DNA from: Hybos culiciformis
Lineage: Eukaryota; Arthropoda; Insecta; Diptera; Hybotidae
DNA: 64,000 nucleotides
Direction of reading: 5' to 3'
Assembly: GCA_964007475.1 (NCBI GenBank)
Contig: OZ023275.1
Span: 17,587,829-17,651,828 of the forward strand
The position numbers were made by a program, and so were the translations under genes. The notes below the pieces were generated by a model. That model was not told where the DNA came from, ran no database searches, and worked only from the letters and a program-made list of their open reading frames with translations. Of the stretch, positions 23,139 to 35,103 are shown piece after piece (position 1 is the first letter of the stretch; each line of letters opens with the position of its first letter).

Positions 23139-23646
23139 TTATTGAAAAAAAAAATATAAAAAATTGACTTTTAAAAGAAGGACTTTCGAACCTACATAAT
23201 TGAAGTAGGAAATGAAATCGGTTATAAATTTTAAATAGAAAGTAAATTGGGCTATTTTTTTTGGTTCTGGAAAATTGAATAAAAATGACATATCAATTTC
23301 TAAGAGTTCGTGACGGCACATTAAAAATAAATTAGACATTAAAGAGCTATACTTGTCGAATATATAGAACTCTCTAGATGGCCTCTTGATAAAATCATGA
23401 ACACTTATTTACAACAAAATTGTTATGTTTAACAAAATTCAACTTTTTATCCTACAAAACTTCAAAAATCAGTGTTCTCTACTTCTCTTGTTAAAAAAAG
23501 GATCCTATAGTATATTGAGAATCAAAAATGTTTTTATTTCTTAAGAATGACATTGAGTGACTCTTATTAACATTTAACTGAAGTTAGTTGGAGGTACACC
23601 AACTGCGATATGATTCAATATCATTTTGCAAGTCAATGCAAACCTT
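23139..23646 (-). pseudogene. Decayed LINE (non-LTR) reverse-transcriptase remnant
   Basis: On the minus strand, 23646-23527 reads D-L-Q-N-D-I-E-S-Y-R-S-W-C, a stop, then LQLNVNKSHSMSF. This matches the post-YADD segment of non-LTR reverse transcriptases (pattern LQ.DL....W...N.L.LN..K). Further along, in shifted frames, are F-I-K-R followed by a frame at 23339-23139 with CRHELLEID, consistent with the downstream thumb/C-terminal part. Stops and frameshifts make it non-functional. The 5' and 3' ends of the element are not defined. Confidence 0.65.
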
Positions 23647-24150
23647 AATCGATAAGTCCTAGATTATTTTATTTGGATGAGCTCCCAAAAAAAAAATCTG
23701 ATTTCAATTGTAATATAATAAATAATATAATTCATGCGAAATTTACAAAATGAAGTAATTATTTTGCTTTAAATTTCTAAAATTACAAACGATGTAATTA
23801 TGGCGATATAAATTACACTCTTGGGATAAAAATTATTCACTAATTTTATAATTTAATGATAATAATTGTTATTTTATTATGAGAATTATTTATTGTTTTT
23901 TTTTTGTTTTTGAAAATCTGGTCCCAAATGGCTGAAAAGAGAAAAATTTTCAAAAATTCTTATTTATTCTTCCTCCAATAAATATTTACCTAATTTATTT
24001 TAATATGGATTGAAAAAATCTGTAACTGATTTATAGCCAAATTACAGGAAAAAAAAAATATTTTTTAAAATTGATTTTATTAAAAAAATTCTCTTTAAAA
24101 ATTGCTTAAGTTTGCATCTGATTTCCATTTCAAGGATTTATAATTTCCTT

Positions 24151-24700
24151 TTAAGAGCCCTCAATGTGAAAAATTGCAAAAAATTGGTCTTAGTTTGGCT
24201 TTGATTGTAGGGTTACTACAATCTAGACTGAAGTGATTTTTTGATATGTTAGAGAGTATATAACTGGCTCCAGGGTAGGTGAGGCGGATTTTTTAAATTA
24301 TTAGTTTTTTGGCCCAAATGAGCCTTTAAAAAACTTGAACATATTTGCTTGGATTCTGAAATAAAGGAAAAAGATAATAAAAAATCTCAAACGCAGAAAT
24401 AAAGCTAAAATACCACTCTCCAGGGCTGGTGACGTGAAATTTTGAATTTATTTAAATTTCCTAAACAATTTTTAATTAATTTCATTTATTTCTAAGAATT
24501 TTTTAATTTTTTTGATAAATTACAGTTTCTGCACAGAAATAAAATTCAAATATAGTTTTGTGATTTTCTGATAGAGCTGTTTTTCATACAATTTTTGTCG
24601 CGTTTTTCACGCCTGTTTATTTTCTGTAAAATAAAAACAAAAAAACTGCAAAAATAGAAAACAGAAATAGAAAACAGAATTTCACATGGAGGGCTCTTAA
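24151..24700. mobile_element. MITE, 20-bp terminal inverted repeats bounded by TTAA
   Basis: TTAAGAGCCCTCAATGTGAA at 24151-24170 pairs with 24681-24700 at 19 of 20 positions. Both ends are TTAA, the target duplication of piggyBac-type elements, so the element proper may be 24155-24696. Inside, a CTCCAGGG-x-x-GGTGA motif occurs as a direct repeat near 24262 and 24418. No transposase frame is present. Confidence 0.75.
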
Positions 24701-26448
24701 GGAGAATAATTTTAGTATAATTTATTTTAAATCGTATATTATTTTATAAATAAGCCAAAGAGATCATTTTTGGCACATTTCAGACTTATTTGAATTTTAG
24801 TTTCTCTAAATTCTTGATTTCTTTACAATATTTATGAACTTTAAATTTAATAGCATAAAAAGGTATATCTGATACCAGATTTAATAAAACGTATTCCATA
24901 AAGAAAGTTTTCCATAATTGTAATGTACAGTCCAATCAGAAAATAAGGTTTCCTTGTTTTGTAAAATATTGTTCTTTATAATTATTAATATTATTTTTTT
25001 TTTTTAATTGGTGACTTTTGTAATTCATTTTTATTATATAATTTTCAAAACACTTTAAAATTAAATGTTTGAATCACATTGGACATTGGAAAATTTACTC
25101 ATAATAATAAAATTTATTATTCTTCACAAAATAATAGTATACTTATACACATATTAAAAAAGATTCATAGAATTATTAAAGTTCTGCAGTTATTTTTATG
25201 TTTGAATAAATATAGGTGTACTCACATAAAAATACCAAAAATAATGTTGTATGAAGCTAACAATCTATGTGTATTCTTAATCTATGCTAATGCTTAATTA
25301 TAAATTTCTAGACTTTAATACTCGTATATCATGATTTTCAGCGTAACATTTTTATCATCACATATACAACAGCTGCGTACATATTTAGTTTCAAAATTTA
25401 TATTTCGAATAGATTACTTATATAATTTTATGTCACAGAATGTTAGTTGTTAAAAGAAGCAATAAAGTATCTGAAACTGATTTAAATTTTTCGCACTGGT
25501 ATGTAATTCCTTGAACTTGGACGTCCATGACATAAATATCTTGGTATAGAAAAATAATGCAGGAAGAAGTTTCAAATTATAAGAATTGAGGAGTAAATAT
25601 CTATAAAATTTAATCAGTCTTGGACAAGTTGTATTATACAAAGTTTATTTATTATTTATATGCTAGGATTTTTTCAATTATTTAGAGTGGGTTTTATTTA
25701 ATTTATACATTCGAAAAAATTTTTAATGTTTCAAATTCGTTATTTTTTTTCTTAGACATCAAAAAGACATTACGTTAAAGTTTTATTGTGCAAAAAGTTT
25801 TACTTAAATTTTAAGATATTTATATACGGGTTTGAGATGTGTTTGTATCATATTAGAAATACCATTCATATCAGATAAAATTAAATAAGGATTTGTGTGT
25901 TCTGAAAGAGTAAAAACATTAAAATATTTTTTGCCGCTTTGAACGTAATTAAAAGTTTTAATCAATAGTATATAAGTTAAATTAAAATTTTACAATTACA
26001 GCAGTCACAGAAATTGGCTGTTCTTTGACATTACATTTACATTATTACATTTTTTTTAAATGTATCTTTAAATCTTTCATAGACATCTCTCTCAGTGTTG
26101 CGTATCAGAAAATTAGCATAAATTTTGGCATATTACCTTTAAATAAAATTAATAAAATAATTGAAAACAGCTGAAATCTAATTTCATATTTGAACTTGTT
26201 TGCAATTAACAGTCTAGTCATTGCGGAAATACTTCTTCTTTGCATATGTTCTAACGTCAACTCAAGTTGATTTGCTATGTTTATTCAAGTGTTGTTTTGC
26301 ACAAATTTTTTTTTTTATCGAACCTCTTCTATTTAATTAACGTGACGGATAATGTTTTATACTTTTATAAATTTTATAAATTTTATGCTGATGGACTTTT
26401 CGAATCAATATTTATACATTTTAACAAAAATATTGACACTACAGAAGG
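24701..26448. other. Gene-free spacer upstream of the secreted-protein gene
   Basis: A+T-rich; nothing coding recognised. The last few hundred bases are the presumptive upstream regulatory region of the gene starting at 26516. Confidence 0.5.
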
Positions 26449-26484
26449 TATATAACTTAATGCATTTTATACTAAGAACTCAGT
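26449..26484 (+). promoter_or_regulatory. TATA box plus arthropod initiator
   Basis: TATATAA at 26449-26455 and TCAGT at 26480-26484. If the A of TCAGT (26482) is +1, the TATA box begins at -33, close to the usual insect spacing. This predicts a very short 5' UTR of 34 bases before the ATG at 26516. Confidence 0.75.
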
Positions 26485-26515
26485 CACATATACCGATCTT
26501 AAAGATAATAATAAA

Positions 26516-27172
26516 ATGAAAATAATATTAATTTTGGGAATAATTTTAGCATATTCAGAGTTTGGGAATTGTCATCCAAAGGTAATTTGAAATCTTGTTT
26601 TTTAAAAAAAATATTTACTCGCTTTTGAGGTTGAAAAACTAAAATTTAAATATTGTTTTCTGATTCAGTTTGGAGAAAAAGAACCGAAAAAGGATAAACA
26701 TCCATCAAAAGAAGAAAAACACCCATCAAAAGAAGAAAAACACCCATCAAAAGAAGAAAAACACCCATCAAAAGAAGCAAAATACCCACCAAAAGAAGAA
26801 AAATCGCCACTAAAGAAAGAAACACTTACAACAATTGATGTAACAGGATCTTCATTAAGTGAATCATCATCAACAGATTCGACAGGCTCGACATCAGATT
26901 CAAAGATTAGTAAAGACGATTCCCATGGTCACGAGCCACCATTTTCATCAAATGGATCAGGACATGGTCGTGGGCCACCATTTTCAAAACATGGATCAGG
27001 ACATGTTGTTGGGCCACCATTCTCATCAAAGGGATCAGGACATGTTGTTGGGCCACCATTCTCATCAAAGGGATCGCAACAGGGTCAAGGGCCACCATTC
27101 TCATTAAAGGGATCGGAACAGGGTCATGGGCCACCATTCTCATCAAAGGGATCAGAACATGGACCATTTTAA
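26516..27172 (+). CDS. Secreted low-complexity repeat protein, 189 residues, two exons
   Basis: Exons 26516-26581 and 26669-27172 flank an 87-bp phase-0 intron (GTAATT, TTCAG). Exon 1 is a signal peptide (MKIILILGIILAYSEFGNC, cleavage probably near residues 18-19). Exon 2 begins with a lysine-rich stretch of six heptads of the KHPSKEE type (residues 32-73), then a Ser/Thr-rich linker (74-107, likely O-glycosylated), then six 13-residue units of the type HVVGPPFSSKGSG (108-185), ending HGPF. Only one cysteine is present, in the signal region. A strong TATA/Inr core, tiny 5' UTR and short intron right after the signal peptide recall insect salivary, glue or effector-type secretory genes, but no homologue is recognised. 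The tissue and role are inference. Shadow frames on both strands over 26859-27167 are products of the 39-bp DNA repeat. Confidence 0.85.
26696..26821 (+). repeat. 21-bp coding tandem repeat (KHPSKEE units)
   Basis: Six in-frame units; the first four are nearly identical at DNA level (AAACACCCATCAAAAGAAGAA minus or plus single changes) and the last two diverge (KYPPKEE, KSPLKKE). Confidence 0.9.
26924..27157 (+). repeat. 39-bp coding tandem repeat (GPPFSSKGS units)
   Basis: Six units of 39 bp, each encoding x-G-x-(G/E)-PPFS-x-x-GSx. The third and fourth units are the most alike, suggesting recent homogenisation. Confidence 0.9.
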
Positions 27173-27208
27173 TTAATTTGATTTGAAATTTCTGAAAACA
27201 TAAAGTTT

Positions 27209-27214
27209 AATAAA
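27209..27214 (+). terminator. Poly(A) signal AATAAA of the secreted-protein gene
   Basis: AATAAA 37 bases after the stop at 27170-27172; a second AATAAA lies at 27243-27248. Confidence 0.65.
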
Positions 27215-28960
27215 GTTAAAAGTTTACAAATATACAAATGCGAATAAATATATTCCATACTTTGTCGTATTGTAATATTAAACTAGAACAAATTTTTTTT
27301 TAATTTTTTAACAAAATTTTTTATTTTAGTAACTTTAAACACAGACAGAGATTTGAAAACATTAATATAAATAGTTTCTTATTAAAAAATTGTTATATAA
27401 AGACGCTTGAGTGACATTTAATTTACTGCAAGTCTCGTCTTTTTTTTTTTAACATAGCATTCGCCTGTACAAAAAATTTAGAAGCAAATAAAATACTAAA
27501 AATACAGTATGAAAGTTCCTAAAAAAAATAATACTAAATTCTGTAGATATGTCAATAATAGTTAATGTCGTATTAAATGTACTTTAATTGAATTTCCTTG
27601 TAAAATTCATTTAAAAAAAAATTAATTAAACTTTTTATAAATATGTATCGTTATTTTAATTAATCTGAAAGGGTATATTTAAGCCATTAAAAAATATTAT
27701 AATGATTTTATGGACTAAATAAGACTAAAGAAATTAGTTTTTTTAATATCTTTAAATCTATTTAAGGGATTGAAAAAAATTAATAAAATATAGAATAGGT
27801 ATAATTGTTGCCTTTAACCTTTTTTCAAGTCATTGAAGTTCTGAAATCTAATTGCTCAATGGTAAAATAATCTTTAATTTTTTTTTTCTAACTATCTATG
27901 ATGATTGTAAAAAATTAAACTTAGTATATATTTTTCAAAAAAGACCCTTATTTTTTGTCCTGTTTTTTTTTTTACCTTAAAACCTCAAGAAAACATATTC
28001 TAAATTTTATTTTATAAGATACATACGTATGATGATTATTATTATTATTCTGAAAAAAAAAAAAAGATATTTAATAATAAATATTTTTTTTCCATTTCAT
28101 CTTAAAGATATACTATACATTTAAATTTGAATGAGCAGACTAGTAGAAAAAAAAAAGGATGAAAACTTTTTTTTAAAGCTATTAAATTGCTATGATGTTG
28201 AGCATATTTTTTTTCACAGGTTTTACAATTCAAGTAGGTATACTTACTTTGAAAAAAATGAAAATGCATAATATTATCAACAAGAAACAAATGCCATTCA
28301 TGAAATGTGATACACTTTATGTATACGAAAAAACACAAAACTTCGTCAAGTATATCTCAATTTCAGATAATATTAATTTCAATCAAACTGTCAAACTGAT
28401 TTTTAATTGAGGAAAAATTGTAAAATTAATTAATTTGGAAAATAGTACGTATAAATTTTCACAAATATAAATTCATAAATTTAATTTAAAGAATAATATT
28501 GCCTGGTACCAAAGTTCAAATAAAAGCAAATAAAAAAGTAATAGAAATCAGAAGTAATTGCTCCTAAATTTATCTTTAATAATATTCAATCAATGCATTT
28601 CGAAATAATATGTCATGTGTGGCATATTAAAATCATTTCGAATATGCTAAGTATAATTAATAAAAAAAAATGTAATTGATTTTATTATTTATTTTAATCA
28701 TCATCGTTGTAGGCCTCTATAAAATATTTATTCAACAGGCTTGAAAAAATTTCAAATATTTAAACATGACATGATTATGTATATGTATATTTTTTTTATG
28801 AATTATATCTTTATAATTATATATTTGGTATAACAATCGCAAAACAAATCAAAATATTTTTTTTTATATTATATTTATTTTACACTGCATTATCTTCTTT
28901 ATATCTTTATCGTGTATAACAAAATGAAATGGGGAACTTCAAACTGAATATTTTACATTG

Positions 28961-29006
28961 GCAATATTTGGTCGGAATTATTTGCAATATTTGGTGAGAA
29001 TTATTT
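28961..29006. repeat. 23-bp tandem direct repeat, two copies
   Basis: GCAATATTTGG-x-x-x-GAATTATTT at 28961-28983 is repeated immediately at 28984-29006 with three differences. Confidence 0.8.
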
Positions 29007-29168
29007 GCTGGAAACGAGAATTTCCAGATGAAATAACTTCTATAGTCCAAGACCTAGTAACAAAAGTGAATGTTAATTAAAATATATATAACTATATGAT
29101 GCTCAACTTCTATTTAAGGTTGCTACCATAAATAATGAATTGGAGAAATTTGATTCTAATAAAAATTA

Positions 29169-29430
29169 CTTTAAAACGTTCACCTGAATGATCTTCAGAT
29201 AATGACATTGATGAAAAACGGTCGTTCAATGCCGATTCGGAAATATTTAGATTTTGACATTTCTCATTCTTTATCACCCAAAACTCATCGTCATAGTAAT
29301 CCTAGATTTTAGAGAAAATTAAGAAGATTCGGTTTATATAGAGATATAAAATTAGATAACAAAAAAAGGGATGTGGCAGAAAAATCGTCTATCAAAATAT
29401 TGTCAGATAAAAGTTTTTCTAAACGTTTTT
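29169..29430 (+). pseudogene. Coding-like decayed block of unknown origin
   Basis: One frame reads SSDNDIDEKRSFNADSEI, then a shifted frame reads HSLSPKTHRHSNPRF, a stop, and then RKLRRFGLYRDIKLDN. The residue mix (D, E, R, S, P, H) is unlike random A+T-rich sequence, and the breaks look like a frameshift and a stop in an old gene or mobile-element frame. No family is recognised. Confidence 0.25.
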
Positions 29431-31410
29431 GATTGTTGAAGACTCAGGAGACATTATTTAAGATTTAGTATACAATTCGTAATACATTTTATAGAAAGGG
29501 TTTAAAGAATAATATTTTGAAAAACACCAAATAAAATGAAATAAATTTTTTGTTGAAGAGTTTATTTTAATGAAAATTTAAGTATAGAATCCTTTTTTAT
29601 TATTATCATAATATCAAATCAAAATAAATATGTATATTACCATTATATATATATCTTGGATAATTTCTCTTCTACCCTTGATCATATTTTATATTATTGA
29701 ATAAGGGACATAAGATATTTATTTTGTAAAGTGTTTATTTAATGTTTTATTAAAATTATTTGATTTTGATAACAATAATTTCACTATTAATAATTATTAA
29801 TAATCGAATAACTATATTTTGAGAAGTTGTTATAAAATTTATTTAAATATCAATATCACACTCACCCAATTACTCGCATCAGGTGAATGGTTCTGCTAAA
29901 TCTTTAACTATTTTATCAAAAAAATTAATAAGTTTCAATTGAGAAAACAAATATTTTTATTCGAACTGATGATCTGACACAAAATAATAATACCTATACA
30001 TGTTTTAAAATAGATTCTATCACATTTTGTCGAAAAATGTCTAATCACTTAACATTAGAAATTACTGCAAATTAGAATAAGTTTAATAATGAATAATAAA
30101 CATGTAGTAGTATCAAAACGAAAGTGTGCCCGAACTTTTCATTAATTTCAAAGTAACAAAAATTTTCATTCAGAAAAATAATAGTACGATACTATTAAGC
30201 CATTAGTATAAAGTGTTACTAATATTCGAATTTTTTTAGTACTTGGTAAGAGTACATTAGGTAGATAATATATAAAGCACATACAGTGATTTTTCAAAAA
30301 ATAATTGTTCCGAAATTCGAACGAGAACATGAATTCTAATTGCATTTTGCTTTGAAAAAATTATACAACTATACTAGAATTATTCAATTTTTTGGCCTAA
30401 TCATGTTTATTTGCTATATTTTAGTGAGTCCGAACAAGGTATAAGTAAGACATATAAACTACCATTAAGCTTTTAACTAAAATCAAAACACATTTAAAGA
30501 AAATTAAGATTTTTATTGAACTTGAAGCTTTTAATTTTAACATCGTTTTCATTTATTGACTGTTATATGAATTTGTAAACGCTTTGAAGAATATTATTTG
30601 AACCTTATTTCTGAAATTACGTTCAAAATTCGAACTAACAAAAATTGGTACGCATTCATTAGTTTATGCTCTTGGAGATGTTTTGATGGTTTTTTTTTTG
30701 TTTTTTTATCTCTATACGATTTATTTTTCCCTCATCTTTCGGGTACTGATTTTTTTTTGTACACATTTTATATATACATATATAAAATGAATAAGTGTGT
30801 ATTTAATGAAAACAGAAAAATATGTATATTTTCCTGAAAAACAGAATAGAAATTACTTTTTTGGTAGATATTTTCAGAATTATATTTTCATCCAGTCTGC
30901 AAGAAGCTTTCATCCTTATAAGTATTATATTTTTGAAATATAAAAAGCGCGGAAAATTTTGAAAAAGCAAAATAACAAAATTTTGTTTTTACGTTAATTT
31001 TACTTGTTTTTAATTTTGCGTACGCAATTAAAATAGAAGTTAATAATAATAATAAATTAATTAATCTTAACGTTGAAAGAGTATATATACGTTGTATGCA
31101 AATTTTAGTTAAAAAATTATTTATTTCCGTTTTTTGTTTTTGTTTTTTTTTTTTTAATTTTTGATGTGCGAAATAAAGTGATTAACTTTTGATATCAATC
31201 AAAACCGACGTTGAAAACATTAAGTTTTCATTTTCTTTGTACTTTATGTACAACATACAATATTTATATCTCAAAGTTAAGTTAAAAAAAAAAAAAAAAC
31301 AAAATAAAAATTTATTAATGAAATGAATATCAAAAACGTAGTATAGTGAATTTAATTTATTTTTATTATTATTATGATGATGGTGAACAATAATAGGGAA
31401 TAAAAATACA

Positions 31411-31411
<1 letters not shown>

Positions 31412-31444
<33 letters not shown>
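31412..31444. repeat. TAA trinucleotide microsatellite
   Basis: About 11 uninterrupted TAA units. Confidence 0.95.
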
Positions 31445-31445
<1 letters not shown>

Positions 31446-32826
31446 TTTTGTGATGGAAAAAGGTAATTCAATACATATTCTATATATATATATATATGTA
31501 TCTTTAATGTGTTATTTTTTATTATTATTTTCTGTGAAAATCTTTTATTTTAAGGATGTGGACCAAACAGATTTTTGTTACTATTTTTATACCTAATAAT
31601 ATTTTTTTAATAAAAATAAAAATACATTGGATAAAAATAAGCTATTTTTCTATTTTTTTTTTTTGCAAAGAAAAAGTAAAAATATTTACTTAGGATATTT
31701 TTACTTTTTAACAATCTTAATTAAGCACTAAAGAAATTTTTTGGATGTGAATAGGAATTCTTTTTATTCAACTTTCATTAATTGATTCTTCTTAAAAATA
31801 AAAGAATTAACTTTATTTTGATATCATAATTAAAGTACTATTAAATATTTAGATACAAAGTTGGTATTGTTTTCTAGTGAAATCTATTTTATTTTTAACA
31901 GTTCAAATATTAATGTTCTAGATTCTAGACTTCTAAAATGTAAGTAAATAAATTTATGTAACTTTCAAAACGGCATATAATTAAGATCAATTGAAATCAA
32001 TTGAAGCAATATATCTTTTTTTTACATATAAGATTCTTATGTTTGAAACTAAATTAAAATGATCTATATAACAATAAGAAAAATAAGACAAATCAATTGA
32101 AAAAATGTTTGTAGTCAAATTTTTCTAAAGTAAAGAAAGTTATGAGATCGATCTAACGTTTTTATAGAATGATGTATAGTCCATTTTTTAAAAATCTGTA
32201 TACAAGTAAGTATCTTGATAATTTCGATATTCTTATTTTGCAGAAGAACTTTTTAAGTGCAATATTACTTTCAAATATCTACAATTTTGCAAACAAAATT
32301 TAAATTCAAAAGTAAACTTAATAGTTATTTTAAATTTTTTTTTTTATTCTGTACTAAAGTCTTAAATTAAGTAATTTTATCTAATACACAATCAAGTGGG
32401 ATTTTAGTATTAAAATATTAATTATAGGTATAACTTAGAAAGTATCTACATAAATAGTTCATTTTTATTTCATTAATAAATGTAAGCAAGATTTTTAAAA
32501 TTTATATCAATATTTAAATAAATATTTAATAATTAATTTAAATATTTGATAATCACAATTTGCATTTATATAATTTTGTATTATCACAAATGGATATTTT
32601 ACGCTTCGCGATAACTGAGGAAAATGTTTTTGTGGTGAACAAATATTACAATGATATAATTGAAATAATTTTTTTTTAAAATTTTAATAAACATCAAAAA
32701 TTTTTATTTTAAAATGTCTTTATATTTTAATTTATAAATTTGTTTCTTTATTGTATACGATTTTAGAACCAAAGAAAACCATCACAATTTTGTTTTTTTA
32801 CTTTATATGTTCGCAATTCGCATATA

Positions 32827-33200
32827 GCCGCCTGAGATCAAAACTATTCTAAGTCCTATATTTACAGGAGAGTCATTTTAAGATGAAAAACTGTTTATTT
32901 TTTTTAAGGTAGTGATGTATGCCAAAAAGTTTATTCTACAATTATATCCTTTTTCAATCATTTTGAGAGAGGCAACTAATTTAAGTCCAAATAAGTGGAT
33001 AAAAACAATGGTTCTGCCGGTAAAAAAAAAAATACGTTAGACATGGGATTATTTTGTACTTACCTGTTTTGAACACGAAAAACAATTTCAACAAACACGT
33101 GTTTTTGCACACACATCAGGAACCGTACTGACTAGCTAATAAGAAAATAAAACAGTTTTTTTAAAAAAATGGACTTAGAATAGTTCTGATCTCAAGCGAC
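32827..33200. mobile_element. MITE with 30-bp terminal inverted repeats
   Basis: 32827-32856 pairs with 33171-33200 at 27 of 30 positions; the shared core contains TGAGATCA and ACTATTCTAAGTCC. The left flank is ATATA (32822-32826), and ATATA recurs at 33202-33206, giving a 5-bp duplication or a simple TA duplication as in Tc1/mariner-type MITEs. No coding frame is present. Confidence 0.8.
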
Positions 33201-34176
33201 GATATATGCATATTTTCTATGGTTTTAGCTGAAATCATGTTCATCGCAATCCCACAAAGAAATATTTAAATATATTATAATATAATACTAAGTTGGGGAT
33301 AACATAGATCAAGATTATAATAGTTTATAGCAGAGCAAGGGTCTTTTCAAAAATTAATGTCACCAACAATGAATAAAATAAATTTAGTTTTTGATTAAAA
33401 ATATTAAAGATATGTAAATTTGTTGCAATTAGAATTTAAAAAAAGATAAAATTCTGTCATAAAAAAAATAAAAATAAAAAAGAGCATAATAGTATATTTT
33501 ATATTATATGTATATATATGTATAGCACTATAATATAATCCCCAAACAGTTAAGTTATCAGATTAAAAATATAAGTTTCATCCCTAGTTTATATAAAGTT
33601 TTTATAAATACATAATTGTTATTGTTATGCTTGAAACTATCTCTATGCATGTAAATTATATTTTGTACAGTAGATTAAGAGAGTATTATATTTGTAAGTC
33701 CAGTATAATGTGGACAGAAGAATTTTTTTTTTTGTTGAAAAATAAATTGTTAAATAAAAATTCAACAGAATCATTATGATTCTACTAAAATCAAAATTAT
33801 GATGGTACTCTGATAATTTGTTTTGGTATTTAAACTTTAATATTGGATTAAATTGAAATTCAAATATGGTTTTAAAAAAGTTTTGCATTCAACATTTTAT
33901 AAATTTTTCATTAATATGAAAACAACATTCCATTTATGATTCTATGCGTGATGCCTAGACATTTTCACATCCAAGTTTAATTATTTTACGTTTTCAATTT
34001 TTTAGTGGAACTTCGCATTGTCGCAGAATTTTTCCAGTAATACCATTTGAAAGACAATTGGATAATTTAAATATTTTGAACTTCGTCGCTGAGATTAAGA
34101 AAGTTACAAAAGTGGTTTTTGCAACTAAAAGAACTATCTAAAAATGCAAAGAATATCATGAATTTAAAAAAAGATA
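33201..34176. other. Spacer with a diverged direct repeat partner
   Basis: The words GAATTTAAAAAAAGATAAAA at 33432 recur at 34160, and ATAATCCCCAAA near 33535 recurs near 34752 with an inverse TTGGGGAT near 33294. These hint that the region belongs to a larger broken repeat, but no ends can be set. Confidence 0.35.
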
Positions 34177-35103
34177 AAATTCTATATATTGCCTATAATG
34201 TAATTTGAAAAAAGTCACCAGTTTTCTATTTGAAAAAAGTTGTATCATTTCATCATTAAATTAGAGATGTTAATGAGCTTCAGTATTGATTCAAAATTAT
34301 AATCTTCTTATATCGGACACAAGTTTCGCTTAAATGAACGCAACCCTATTAGTTGTTTAAGTATAAAATAAGTTCTTTAATTGAATTAATTTATTAAACC
34401 TATAATGGTTGTTGATTCATACCCAAAACTCAAGTACCATGAATAACTTTATTATTTTTATTTTAATGGAAATAAAAATAATAAGAGGAAAATATTTCTG
34501 TTCTTGGAAATATATTTTTTCGCATTTTTATAAATATTTTTTCCTTTATTGATTCAGTCTTACATCAAATTTATATTGAAAAAATCTCATTCAATAACAA
34601 AATAATGGTGATTTGAATAAAAGTAAGCAAGTTTACCTGGAAATTGCTGGAACTTTTTTTTCATCTCATTGTTCCAGGAAAAACATTTTTTAAACTTTAT
34701 TGGTGGTAGCTATTTTTAGATAAAAAATTATTGTTTAAAGTACAGTATAAATATAATCCCCAAAATATAGGGAATGTCATTAGTGGTTTCGGAAAGATCA
34801 CTTTTTTTTAGATGTTGAACACATTATTCGAATCCAAAAATATCGCCATCAAAGTCATTTTTTATTTTGAATTTATATTGGCAGCAAATTGGAATACCAA
34901 CGTATAAAATCAATTTTGATAATTATATAAAGTTATTTAATCAATTATTTTTATCAACGCGTTATATTAGAATCGATGTTTCGTTCATCTAAAAACATTT
35001 CGTACCAGATTTTAAAAATCTAGTAATTCTAAATATGTCCAAATTATCGAAGAATTGGAATTTTTAAAAATCGGCATAACATTATAGGCAATATATAGAA
35101 TTT
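34177..35103. mobile_element. Foldback element with perfect 25-bp terminal inverted repeats
   Basis: 34177-34201 and 35079-35103 are exact reverse complements over 25 bases (core TATATATTGCCTATAATG). Further in, TTAAATGAACGCAAC on the left and a related inverted GTTTCGTTCATCTAAA on the right extend the symmetry imperfectly. No target duplication is clear and no transposase frame was seen. Confidence 0.7.

Larger units (their letters stand above)
27215..32826. other. Gene-free stretch with minor repeats
   Basis: Holds a 23-bp direct repeat (28961-29006), a coding-like decayed block (29169-29430) and a TAA microsatellite (31412-31444). Nothing else is supportable. Confidence 0.45.

Noticed and set aside
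26859..27167. Repetitive open frames on both strands (HHSHQRDQDM-type and VALIPLMRM-type)
   Set aside because: Shadow frames of the 39-bp repeat in the secreted-protein gene; the true frame has signal peptide, splice sites and promoter.
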